The notes: generated by a model from the sequence alone, not told the origin. 11,232 nt of DNA from DAOQTX01 sp035340715 (GCA_035340715.1 DAOQTX010000064.1:1-11232); one strand, 5' to 3'; counted from the first letter of the stretch, positions 1 through 7,774 are shown. Numbers and translations: made by a program.

Positions 1-29
1 TTAGATAGTGTTAATCGATGGATTTAAAT

Positions 30-1985
30 TTATAATCCAATAATTTCAAATTCTGTTCTTCTGTTTAATGCACGACCATCAGTTGTTTCGTTATCTGATA
101 TGGGTTGAGATTCTCCAAATCCTTTTGTAGAAATTCTGTCTTTAGAAATTCCATTTGAAATTAAATAATCGGAAACTGCTGATGCTCGTTGTTGACTGAG
201 CGTTAAATTTGAATGGTCATCCCCTACTGAATCCGTGTGACCATTTATTCGAACTCGAATAGATTTGTTTTCAGTCAAAAACACTAACAACTTGTTTAGC
301 TCGAGAGTGCTTTCATTCGAAAGTTTATACGAATTGGTTTCGAAGAATATATTACGAAGTACAACCTTACTTCCTATTTGAAGTGGACTTAATAATACAT
401 CAATTCGATACGCATTTTTCATATCGGTGCTATTTCGACATTCAAAATTTTCAGAGTGAAACAAATATCCGTTCTTAGAAATAGACAGAGCGTAGTTTTT
501 TCCCGAAGGCAAACTCACCATCATATCACCATTAACTATGTCTGTAGTACCTTTTACAATTAGTTTACCGCTACTTACATCCACTACTTCATAATCCGCT
601 TCCAACGTTCTATTACTATTCCGATCTCTTACTACAGCTCTCACATAACTTGTCAATGTAGGCCTAGCTTGTTCATAAAGAGTAAAATAATACAGGTCTA
701 AATCACCAAATCCTTTCATTCGGTCACTTGCAAAGTATGCAGTAGTACCATCGTTGCTTACAAAGAAACTATTCTCGTCACCTGAAGTATTGATTGGAAA
801 ACCAATATTAAAAGGCGTTCCCCAATTACCACTACTATCTTTTCGTGAAAGAAAAATATCTATACCACCAAAGCCTGTATGGCCATCGGATGCAAAGTAA
901 ATTGTTTGATTATCGTTGTGTATGAATGGCGATAGCTCATTGTACGCTGTGTTAATAGGGGCTCCTACATTGATAGCTTCTTCAAAATTTCCTTTTTCAT
1001 TTTTTGTGCTCTGCCAAATATCAATACCTCCAAGACCTCCCTTCCTATTGCTTAAAAAGTAAACCGTGTTTCCGTCAAAAGATATGCTGGGTTGTGAATC
1101 CCAAAAAACACCATTGATACTTGGTCCTAAGTTTTGTGGCTCAGACCATCGGTCACCCACTCGACTACTAATGTATAAATCGCACCTGCCAATTCCATCT
1201 TGCCGATCACATCCGGTAAAATACAAATGTTTACCATCGGGTGAAATGGAATGTGCTCCTTCATTCCCATTTGTATTCAATGGTGCACCTATAGGCTTGC
1301 TGATGGACCATAGAGTATCTGTTTTATAAGAAATATAAAAATCTTCTTCATCACGAATGTTTCCGTGTATAGAAGGTTTTTTCAATTTACGCGTATAAAT
1401 TAATGTACTTTGATCGGCAGTAAGAGCGGGTAAATACTCAGGATATTCACTGTTAACATTCGACCCCATGTTTATAGGATTGAACGGCACAGGATTTTTA
1501 TAAGCAATTGCGGCATACTCACAGTTTCTCAAAAGTCGTTCAGCCTTAGGTCGCAATGGAGAACTGCTCATACGAGGTAGTGATAGAAAGATCTTAACAT
1601 GATTTAAACTACTACTATAGTCCATCGCCATAAACTCACTCTTAGCTAAATTATAGTAAGTAGCCGGAAAAAAATTCTCATTGATCCCGATAGCGTTTGT
1701 ATATGCTTCGGCTGCCATTGTATATTGCTTAGCATCGTAAGAAACATCTCCCTTTAATAAATAGGCTTCTATAAAATTTGGATCAATGAGGATGGCTTTA
1801 TTAACTTCTTCAATGGTTAAAATTGCTTCATCTTTAGTTTTCATTTGATCATACATACGAGTAGCCAACTCATAATGACGAATGGCTTTAGCTGATGAAC
1901 TGGTATACTGACCTGCTCTTTGCGCTCGACATGAGATGCATGTATTCAAAAGAAACAGGAACAGAATGAAGAAAGATTTTTTCAT
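30..1985 (-). CDS. PorE-like envelope protein: TPR, PD40 propeller, CRD, OmpA domain
   Basis: This is an exported 651-residue protein. The N-terminus (KK followed by a hydrophobic run to about residue 18) is a signal peptide. C19, or less likely C16, could be a lipoprotein cysteine, though the lipobox is imperfect and signal peptidase I cleavage near CRAQ is also possible. Domains in order are TPR-like helices (about 35-160), five PD40/WD40-like blades (about 180-435, with SPDG/SFDG and YFASD-type motifs and a C259/C268 pair), a carboxypeptidase-regulatory-like beta domain (about 445-535), and an OmpA C-terminal domain (about 540-651). The OmpA domain keeps the diaminopimelate-binding Asp and Arg (D590, R600). 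This order is that of PorE, the T9SS component that binds peptidoglycan in Porphyromonas. Bacteroidota carry many paralogues of this design, so PorE itself is an inference. It is last in the minus-strand gene run, 61 bp after queE. The start ATG follows a weak AGG. Confidence 0.88.
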   Translation of the reverse strand: MKKSFFILFLFLLNTCISCRAQRAGQYTSSSAKAIRHYELATRMYDQMKTKDEAILTIEEVNKAILIDPNFIEAYLLKGDVSYDAKQYTMAAEAYTNAIGINENFFPATYYNLAKSEFMAMDYSSSLNHVKIFLSLPRMSSSPLRPKAERLLRNCEYAAIAYKNPVPFNPINMGSNVNSEYPEYLPALTADQSTLIYTRKLKKPSIHGNIRDEEDFYISYKTDTLWSISKPIGAPLNTNGNEGAHSISPDGKHLYFTGCDRQDGIGRCDLYISSRVGDRWSEPQNLGPSINGVFWDSQPSISFDGNTVYFLSNRKGGLGGIDIWQSTKNEKGNFEEAINVGAPINTAYNELSPFIHNDNQTIYFASDGHTGFGGIDIFLSRKDSSGNWGTPFNIGFPINTSGDENSFFVSNDGTTAYFASDRMKGFGDLDLYYFTLYEQARPTLTSYVRAVVRDRNSNRTLEADYEVVDVSSGKLIVKGTTDIVNGDMMVSLPSGKNYALSISKNGYLFHSENFECRNSTDMKNAYRIDVLLSPLQIGSKVVLRNIFFETNSYKLSNESTLELNKLLVFLTENKSIRVRINGHTDSVGDDHSNLTLSQQRASAVSDYLISNGISKDRISTKGFGESQPISDNETTDGRALNRRTEFEIIGL

Positions 1986-2046
1986 AGCCTACTAAACTAA
2001 TTAAAAAGCGAAACTAATCTTAGAATCGTATAACCTTGTAGTTGAA

Positions 2047-2646
2047 TCATGGTATGTTCATAAACTTATGTGTCTGCAAACTGATGCGCCACTGAGGATT
2101 AATTTTGATATAATCGACCATCTCGTTTACTATAGTATTAAATTTACTGTACTCAGGCTGAAGATACAATTTACAATGGCCGGCAACTTGATCGGCAAAC
2201 TGTTCCGCCCATTTGAAATCAGAAGAATTGTAAACAATAATTTTTAATTCATTTGCTCTTGTTAATGCTTCTGTAATGGGTGCTTTAAATTTTTTTGGTG
2301 AAACGCAGATCCAGTCAAAGTTTCCGTGAATAGGGTATGCTCCTGAAGTTTCCAACATCAGATATTTCTCTTGCTGTTTGAGTGAGTTGGTCAATTCAGT
2401 TAGATCGTACATACAAGGCTCACCACCTGTTATGACTATATTCTTAATGTTGGGATAATTAATTTTAGTCTTTATCTCCTCTATTGATAGATTGGGATGA
2501 TTTGCTGCATTCCATGACTCTTTTACATCGCACCAATGACATCCAACATCACAACCTCCAAGGCGTATAAAAAAAGATGACATTCCACTATTATAACCCT
2601 CACCTTGAAGTGAATGAAACATTTCCATGACAGGAAATTTATCCAT
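2047..2646 (-). CDS. queE: 7-carboxy-7-deazaguanine synthase
   Basis: This radical SAM enzyme converts 6-carboxytetrahydropterin to 7-carboxy-7-deazaguanine, the ring-contraction step in the preQ0/queuosine pathway for tRNA modification in the cytoplasm. Near the N-terminus, SLQGEG is followed by the cluster motif C32-x3-C36-x2-C39, which would bind the 4Fe-4S cluster. Further family motifs are TGGEP (73-77), ETSG (99-102), SPK, LQPE and the C-terminal RISLQTHKFMNIP. The length of 199 residues is typical of the short QueE forms. I chose the ATG at 2646, which shares one base with the folD stop (TGATG) and suggests coupled translation. A GTG one codon upstream (2649) is the alternative. No other queuosine genes are in the window, so the substrate must come from QueD encoded elsewhere. 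Confidence 0.95.
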   Translation of the reverse strand: MDKFPVMEMFHSLQGEGYNSGMSSFFIRLGGCDVGCHWCDVKESWNAANHPNLSIEEIKTKINYPNIKNIVITGGEPCMYDLTELTNSLKQQEKYLMLETSGAYPIHGNFDWICVSPKKFKAPITEALTRANELKIIVYNSSDFKWAEQFADQVAGHCKLYLQPEYSKFNTIVNEMVDYIKINPQWRISLQTHKFMNIP

Positions 2647-3539
2647 CACTTAGAATCGTTTAATCTGCAGGCCAACATTGTATTTTCAAGCAAAGCTACA
2701 ATGGTCATCAAACCAACTCCTCCGGGTACGGGAGTGATGAAACTACTTTTTTCGGCTACTGAATCGAAATGAACATCACCACAAATACGGAATCCGCTTT
2801 TCTTACTTTTGTCTTCCACGCGAGTAATACCTACATCAACCACTACTGCACCTTCCTTAACCCAATCGGCATTTACAAATTCGGCTTTACCAAGTGCAAC
2901 GATAAGTATGTCAGCGTTTCGACTGATCTCTTTAATATTAACCGTTTTACTATGACATAGGGTAACAGTACAATTTCCCGGATACGTAGCTCTTGACATG
3001 AGAACACTCATAGGTGTACCCACGATATTGGACCTACCGATAACGACACAATGTTTGCCACTGGTTTCGATCTTATAATGTTCTAGCATCATTAAAATAC
3101 CTTTAGGGGTAGCAGGTAAAAAACAAGGTAATCCTTGAACCATCTTGCCGGTATTTTCAGGATGAAATCCATCAACATCTTTAATAGGAGACACCAATGA
3201 GGTAATTCGTTCTTCGTTCAGATGTGCAGGTAATGGTAATTGAACTATGAACCCGTCAATATTACTATCGTTATTCAATTCAATAATTTCATCTATCAAT
3301 TGCTCTTCTGAAACGTTTGCACTCAAGCGAACTAAACTGGAATCAAATCCTAACTCTTTACAATTTTTTATTTTACTGGCTACATATGTTTCTGATGCTC
3401 CATCGTCACCAACCAAAATAGCTGCTAAATGTGGACGCTTCAAACCGGATTGAATCCGTTGATTGACTTCCGCTTTCAGCTTTTCTTTATAAAAAGCCGA
3501 ACATATTTTACCATCTAAAAGTTGCATAGATTCTATCAT
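2646..3539 (-). CDS. folD: Bifunctional methylenetetrahydrofolate dehydrogenase/cyclohydrolase FolD
   Basis: FolD oxidises 5,10-methylene-THF to methenyl-THF using NADP, then hydrolyses it to 10-formyl-THF, supplying one-carbon units for purines and initiator formyl-Met. The 297 residues are close to the usual length. The catalytic YxxxK pair is Y52/K56. The signatures VQLPLP (99-104), KDVDGFHP (120-127), the nucleotide-site loop GRSNIVG (168-174) and the C-terminal PGGVG (272-276) are all intact, so the enzyme should be active. The ATG overlaps the ffh stop by four bases (ATGA), and the stop overlaps the queE start, so it is probably translated in series with both. A second in-frame ATG at codon 5 is possible, but the overlap favours the first. 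Confidence 0.97.
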   Translation of the reverse strand: MIESMQLLDGKICSAFYKEKLKAEVNQRIQSGLKRPHLAAILVGDDGASETYVASKIKNCKELGFDSSLVRLSANVSEEQLIDEIIELNNDSNIDGFIVQLPLPAHLNEERITSLVSPIKDVDGFHPENTGKMVQGLPCFLPATPKGILMMLEHYKIETSGKHCVVIGRSNIVGTPMSVLMSRATYPGNCTVTLCHSKTVNIKEISRNADILIVALGKAEFVNADWVKEGAVVVDVGITRVEDKSKKSGFRICGDVHFDSVAEKSSFITPVPGGVGLMTIVALLENTMLACRLNDSK

Positions 3540-4864
3540 TTTAAGAAAGGCATTTTAGGACCAAATCGAGGCATTTTTCCTCCACTGAATTGTTTCATCA
3601 TCTTTCTCATATCTTCAAATTGTTTCATCAGTCGATTCACCTCGGCAATGTCGGAACCCGAACCTTCAGCAATACGTTTTCTTCTGCCTCCATCCAGCAC
3701 CGATGGATTGTTGCGTTCGTAAGGAGTCATGCTGAGAATAATTGCTTCAATTCTCGCGAGCGATTTATCATCAACATCAATATCTTTGATTGCTTTTCCA
3801 ACTCCGGGTATCATTCCAAGAAGATCTTTCATGTTACCCATCTTTTTTATTTGCTGTAATTGGTTTAGAAAATCATTAAAATTAAACTGGTCGGTTCTTA
3901 ATTTCTTTTGAAGTTCAGCGGCTTCTTTAGCATCAAATTGTTCTTGTGCTTTTTCTACAAGAGAAACAATATCGCCCATACCCAAAATCCTATCGGCCAT
4001 TCTCGAAGGATAGAAGATATCCAGTGCATCCATTTTTTCACCGGTACCAACAAACTTAATGGGCTTATCAACAACATTTCGAATCGATAATGCAGCACCG
4101 CCTCTGGTATCACCATCCAACTTGGTTAAAACTACACCACTCAAATCGAGAATATCGTTAAAGGCTTTAGCTGTATTCACAGCATCTTGACCGGTCATAG
4201 AGTCCACCACAAATAAAATTTCATGTGGATTGATTTCTTTCCGGACCGCAGAAATTTCCTTCATCATTTCTTCGTCTACTGCCAAACGTCCCGCAGTATC
4301 GACTATGACTACATTATGATTATTCTGTTTTGCAAAAGCAATTGCTTTCTTAGCAATGTCAACCGGATTTTTATTGTCAACATCTGCAAAAACAGGAACA
4401 TCAAGTTGTTCTCCCAGAACTTTAATTTGATCAATCGCTGCTGGTCGGTAAACGTCACAAGCTACCAAAAGAGGATTTTTGCCTTTTTTACTCTTAACAA
4501 AGTTCGCCAACTTTCCTGAGAATGTAGTTTTTCCACTTCCTTGCAAACCAGCTAAAAGTATGATGCTTGGATTTTGTTTAATGTCAATATCCGTCTTGTC
4601 ACCACCCATCAACTCTACCAATTCCTCATGAACAATTTTAACCATGAGTTGTCCGGGTGATACGGCTGTTAATACTTGACGTCCAAGCGCTTTTTCCTTA
4701 ACTGTATCGGTAAATTGCTTTGCCACTTTATAGTTGACATCAGCATCAAGCAGTGCTTTTCGAACTTCTTTTAAAGTTTCTGCAACATTTATTTCTGTAA
4801 TACTCCCCTGCCCTTTTAATACCTTAAAGGCCCTGTCGAGTTTATCGGATAAATTTTCAAACAT
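3536..4864 (-). CDS. ffh: Signal recognition particle protein Ffh (SRP54)
   Basis: Ffh is the GTPase that binds SRP RNA and hydrophobic signal sequences on nascent chains and delivers ribosomes to FtsY at the inner membrane. The 442 residues show an N-terminal helical domain (1-90), then the NG GTPase domain with P-loop GLQGSGKTT (106-114), DVYRPAA (137-143), DTAGR (189-193), TKLDGD (247-252) and GTGEK (273-277). The M domain follows (about 300-430). It includes the SRP-RNA-binding segment around RRKRIAEGSGS (394-404) and a Met-rich C-terminus that forms part of the signal-peptide groove. All motifs are intact. It lies 43 bp after argS and overlaps folD by 4 bp. A Bacteroidota -7 promoter element in the upstream gap may give it its own transcription. 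Confidence 0.98.
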   Translation of the reverse strand: MFENLSDKLDRAFKVLKGQGSITEINVAETLKEVRKALLDADVNYKVAKQFTDTVKEKALGRQVLTAVSPGQLMVKIVHEELVELMGGDKTDIDIKQNPSIILLAGLQGSGKTTFSGKLANFVKSKKGKNPLLVACDVYRPAAIDQIKVLGEQLDVPVFADVDNKNPVDIAKKAIAFAKQNNHNVVIVDTAGRLAVDEEMMKEISAVRKEINPHEILFVVDSMTGQDAVNTAKAFNDILDLSGVVLTKLDGDTRGGAALSIRNVVDKPIKFVGTGEKMDALDIFYPSRMADRILGMGDIVSLVEKAQEQFDAKEAAELQKKLRTDQFNFNDFLNQLQQIKKMGNMKDLLGMIPGVGKAIKDIDVDDKSLARIEAIILSMTPYERNNPSVLDGGRRKRIAEGSGSDIAEVNRLMKQFEDMRKMMKQFSGGKMPRFGPKMPFLK

Positions 4865-4886
4865 TTTTTTTCGCTATCTAATTTTA

Positions 4887-4894
4887 CAAATTTA
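4887..4894 (-). promoter_or_regulatory. Candidate Bacteroidota -7 promoter element upstream of ffh
   Basis: Read on the minus strand, these bases are TAAATTTG, an exact match to the Bacteroidota -7 consensus TAnnTTTG. The element lies inside the 43-bp argS/ffh gap, 22 bases before the ffh ATG, so transcription would begin with a very short leader. I could not find a convincing -33 TTTG at the usual spacing, which would fall in the argS 3' end. The surroundings are AT-rich, so a chance match is possible. Confidence 0.35.
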
Positions 4895-4907
4895 ATAATT
4901 CATGCTT

Positions 4908-6698
4908 TTACATTCGCTCCGGAACTTCAATTCCGAGCAGTGACATCGATTTCGAAATTACATGAGCACAATCAACACATAAGCCAACTCTAAACCGGGT
5001 TTGTGCAGCATTTGACTCATCGATGATGATTTGTTCTTGATAAAAACGATTATACGTTTTGGATAACTCGTAAGCATAGTTGGCTACGATAGAGGGTTTA
5101 TATATTCTTCCTGCTTCAATAACCGTTTGTTCGTATTGCATTAATTTTAGAATCAATTCTCTTTCGTGTTCATTAATTGCAGCTGTGTGTGCACCTAAAT
5201 CGGTTTGAGTAGTGCTCAGGCCCATTTGATCTGCTTTACGTAAAACCGATTTTATTCTTGCATGACTGTATTGAATAAATGGACCCGTATTTCCATTCAG
5301 GTCAATAGACTCATTTGGGTTGAACAACATTCTCTTATCGGAATCAACACGAAGTATAAAATACTTCAATGCACCTAATGCAATGATCTTGTTCAAAGCA
5401 AGCGCTTCATCTGTGTTTAAATCGTCCACCTTTCCCAGCTCTTTACTGGCTTTGGCCGCTTCGGCTATCATTTCATCTATCAAATCATCTGCATCAACCA
5501 CAGTGCCTTCTCTTGATTTCATTTTGCCACTTGGCAAGTCCACCATATTATAGGACAAATGATAGATAGAATCCCACCAAGAGTATCCCATTTTTTTCAT
5601 AACCAACTTCAATACCTTAAAGTGATAGTCTTGTTCATTTCCAACTACATAGATCATTTGTTGTGGATTATATTCTTCCATTCTTTTGAGAGCAGTTCCC
5701 AAATCCTGAGTCATATAAACAGAGGTGCCATCCGATCGAAGTAATAACTTTTGATCCAATCCTTCGTCACTTAAATCTACCCAAACAGAACCATCATCTT
5801 TCTGAAAAAATACTTTTTGGTCGAGACCTCTTTTTACGATTTCTTTTCCATCCAAATAGGTTTGTGATTCATAATATATCTTATCAAAGTCGACTCCCAT
5901 GGTTGCATAGGTTGCGTCAAAACCACTGTACACCCAATCGTTCATCATTTTCCATATTCGAATCGTTTCTTCATCGCCTTTTTCCCAAAGAGTCAAAAGG
6001 TTTTGAGCTTCTTTTAATATCGGAGTGGATTTAGCAGCAAGATCTTCACTCATGCCTTCGTCCATCAAATCGGCCATTTCTTTTTTATGCGCCTTATCAA
6101 AAGCCACATAATATTGACCCACAAAATGATCTCCTTTAGTTCCAGTACTTTCGGGCGTTTCGCCTTTTCCAAATTTCAACCAGGCGATCATACTTTTACA
6201 AATATGTATTCCTCTGTCGTTGATTAAATTCACTTTGGTCACCTGATGACCTGCTGCCTTTAATATTTCTGCAACCGAATAACCGAGTAAATTATTTCTC
6301 ATGTGCCCTAAGTGAATGGGTTTATTTGTATTAGGCGAGGAATATTCCAACATAATATGAGAAGTAGATTCATTTTGAATGTGACATAATCCTGAACTTC
6401 TTTTCAAAGCAAACATATCCATAACCGATGCATCGGCTATGCTGATATTTAAAAAACCTTTAATAACATTATAGCGATCGATCAAGGAATCTCTTACCAA
6501 TTCCGATCCTAACTGCTCAGCAAATTCAGCTGGATTTTTTCCAAGCTTTTTTGCCAAATTAAAAACGGTTAATGTAATGTCTCCATCAAACTCTTTTCGC
6601 GTTTCTTGCAGAATAATATCTTCTGGCGTAAAAGCTACATCGAAGTTTTTCTTGATCACATTTACAATCAAAGGTTTCAGCTCACTTTCGAATAACAT
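4908..6698 (-). CDS. argS: Arginyl-tRNA synthetase
   Basis: ArgRS is a class I synthetase that charges tRNA-Arg with arginine. The 596 residues begin with the N-terminal Add1-like tRNA-recognition domain (1-85). The catalytic core carries EYSSPN..K ahead of the HIGH box HLGHMRNN (129-136), then NLINDRGIH (157-165), and a degenerate KMSKS loop KMKSREG (392-398). Lysine K126 shortly before HIGH is the residue known in this family to compensate for the weak KMSKS. The DALR anticodon-binding domain (about 474-596) ends in the typical VPERM. It lies only 14 bp downstream of the arginase stop, so it is probably co-transcribed with a gene for an enzyme that destroys its amino-acid substrate. Confidence 0.98.
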   Translation of the reverse strand: MLFESELKPLIVNVIKKNFDVAFTPEDIILQETRKEFDGDITLTVFNLAKKLGKNPAEFAEQLGSELVRDSLIDRYNVIKGFLNISIADASVMDMFALKRSSGLCHIQNESTSHIMLEYSSPNTNKPIHLGHMRNNLLGYSVAEILKAAGHQVTKVNLINDRGIHICKSMIAWLKFGKGETPESTGTKGDHFVGQYYVAFDKAHKKEMADLMDEGMSEDLAAKSTPILKEAQNLLTLWEKGDEETIRIWKMMNDWVYSGFDATYATMGVDFDKIYYESQTYLDGKEIVKRGLDQKVFFQKDDGSVWVDLSDEGLDQKLLLRSDGTSVYMTQDLGTALKRMEEYNPQQMIYVVGNEQDYHFKVLKLVMKKMGYSWWDSIYHLSYNMVDLPSGKMKSREGTVVDADDLIDEMIAEAAKASKELGKVDDLNTDEALALNKIIALGALKYFILRVDSDKRMLFNPNESIDLNGNTGPFIQYSHARIKSVLRKADQMGLSTTQTDLGAHTAAINEHERELILKLMQYEQTVIEAGRIYKPSIVANYAYELSKTYNRFYQEQIIIDESNAAQTRFRVGLCVDCAHVISKSMSLLGIEVPERM

Positions 6699-6712
6699 AT
6701 TTACTGCTCTAC

Positions 6713-7657
6713 TTAATTGGTAATTTGGCTGACCACTTTTTGTAAAATTTCAAAAGTGTTTTCTGCCATTAAATTTTCTTTGTCAAGTGTTGGATTTACT
6801 TCCGATACTTCGAAGCAGCATACTTTTTCGTTTTGCACCAAGCGTACACATAATGACCCCGCTTCTTTTTCAGTAATACCATTACGTACTGGTGTACCCG
6901 TGCCTTTGGATATGGATGAATCCATGCAATCGACATCAAATGAAACATATATATGAGTGCATTGTGACAAGTGCGCCAAAGCATCTCTTGCTATTTTTTC
7001 AACTCCATTTCGCCTCACCTCCGCTGTAGTAAATACTTTTACTTTATGTTTCTTAATCAAGAAAGTTTCTTCGGGCTCTACATCTCTTAGTGAGATAAAA
7101 ACCAAATCGTTATATTTAACTTTTGGTGCCGGAGTACCAACATTTTTAAGCTTTGTCCAAAGATCAATGGTTTCCTTGTCGGGTTTATTTAGCTTATTAC
7201 TAGAATTATCTTCCCCTAAAGAGGCTGCTATAGGCATTCCATGGGTATTGCCTGTTGGTGTGGTATAAGGAGAATGTAAGTCTGCATGTGCATCAATCCA
7301 AATTACACCTAAGCGCCCTTTCGGATACGCCATTTTTATTCCTGCTATAGTGCCACCTGAAGTGCTGTGATCGCCTGCCAAAACGATTGGGAATGTTTTG
7401 CTTTTTAAAGTCGATGAAACTTCTTTTGCTAACTTCTCATAGGTATCAATTAATCCTCTGAGCCGTTTTGCATATGGACTGCCCTGTTTTTCGTACAAAA
7501 GATGGTTATTGTCGGGAACTACAACCGATTTAGTTTTCTGAAAAAGGCTACTTCCGTAGTCTAATGCAGCAACTTTGATGGCATCAGGTCCCAGACTTGC
7601 TCCTCTGGTACCAGCACCTAATTCAGACTTAATTTCAATAAATTTAACAGAACCCAT
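6713..7657 (-). CDS. Arginase-type ureohydrolase (RocF-like)
   Basis: This is a manganese ureohydrolase predicted to split L-arginine into ornithine and urea. In its 314 residues the six metal ligands of the family are in place: H97 (AGDHS), D122/H124/D126 (DAHAD), and D241/D243 (SFDVD). The GTGTPV motif and EVNP (E286) are also present. The loop TTPTGNTHGMP (132-142) keeps the Asn and His typical of arginases, whereas agmatinases have a different loop, so arginase is preferred. Two residues of the amino-acid recognition shell differ from mammalian arginase: the N130 equivalent is H128, and the D183 equivalent is E194. The segment between them is about 13 residues longer. The gene heads the minus-strand run, 14 bp before argS, and is divergent from an arginine decarboxylase, so a changed substrate such as agmatine or another guanidino compound cannot be excluded. 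Confidence 0.88.
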   Translation of the reverse strand: MGSVKFIEIKSELGAGTRGASLGPDAIKVAALDYGSSLFQKTKSVVVPDNNHLLYEKQGSPYAKRLRGLIDTYEKLAKEVSSTLKSKTFPIVLAGDHSTSGGTIAGIKMAYPKGRLGVIWIDAHADLHSPYTTPTGNTHGMPIAASLGEDNSSNKLNKPDKETIDLWTKLKNVGTPAPKVKYNDLVFISLRDVEPEETFLIKKHKVKVFTTAEVRRNGVEKIARDALAHLSQCTHIYVSFDVDCMDSSISKGTGTPVRNGITEKEAGSLCVRLVQNEKVCCFEVSEVNPTLDKENLMAENTFEILQKVVSQITN

Positions 7658-7774
7658 ATATTAACGCTTAGAATTATTCATTAAAACTTAAATGTAATTC
7701 ACTTACTTTTACTTAATTTCACCCATCCAAGTGAGTTACATTTATACATTTTGACTAAAACATCAACAAGATAT
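7658..7774. promoter_or_regulatory. Divergent promoter region between arginase and arginine decarboxylase
   Basis: This 117-bp AT-rich gap must hold the promoters for both divergent genes. No exact TAnnTTTG element is present on either strand. Several 7-of-8 matches point outward: TACATTTA at 7737-7744 and TACATTTT at 7745-7752 for the decarboxylase, and TACATTTA at 7696-7689 and TAAGTTTT at 7690-7683 for arginase. Neither start codon has a clear Shine-Dalgarno sequence, as is usual in Bacteroidota. A long inverted repeat occupies the middle of the region. Confidence 0.6.
7689..7744. repeat. 16-bp inverted repeat centred between divergent start codons; candidate operator
   Basis: The left arm 7689-7704 (TAAATGTAATTCACTT) and the right arm 7729-7744 (AAGTGAGTTACATTTA) are reverse complements at 15 of 16 positions, separated by 24 bases. 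The centre (7716.5) is midway between the arginase ATG (7657) and the decarboxylase ATG (7775), leaving 31 and 30 bases on the two sides. The repeat could be a shared operator for a dimeric regulator, a pair of mirrored promoter elements, or, if transcribed, a leader stem in which the one mismatch can pair as a G-U wobble in one direction. It is not a terminator: no T-tract follows and no gene ends here. The arms do not match the classical ArgR box. Confidence 0.6.

Noticed and set aside
20..38. GGATT...AATCC hairpin at the end of the PorE-like gene as a terminator
   Set aside because: It has a five-base stem with an AT-rich loop spanning the stop codon and no T-run after it in the direction of transcription.
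4223..4519. A 98-codon plus-strand frame opposite ffh
   Set aside because: It is antisense to the conserved GTPase domain of Ffh, its composition is that of a reverse-complement shadow, and no promoter or family motif is seen.
6957..7268. A 103-codon plus-strand frame opposite the arginase gene
   Set aside because: It lies antisense to conserved arginase motifs, and no independent evidence supports it.
7689..7744. Reading the inverted repeat as a classical ArgR box pair
   Set aside because: An ARG box is an 18-bp palindrome with TGAAT and ATTCA halves four bases apart. Here the arms are 24 bases apart and neither arm is itself such a palindrome.
7751..7774. TTG at 7751 as the start of the arginine decarboxylase
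   Set aside because: The ATG at 7775 fits the N-terminus I know from related proteins, and the extra eight codons run into the promoter-like region.
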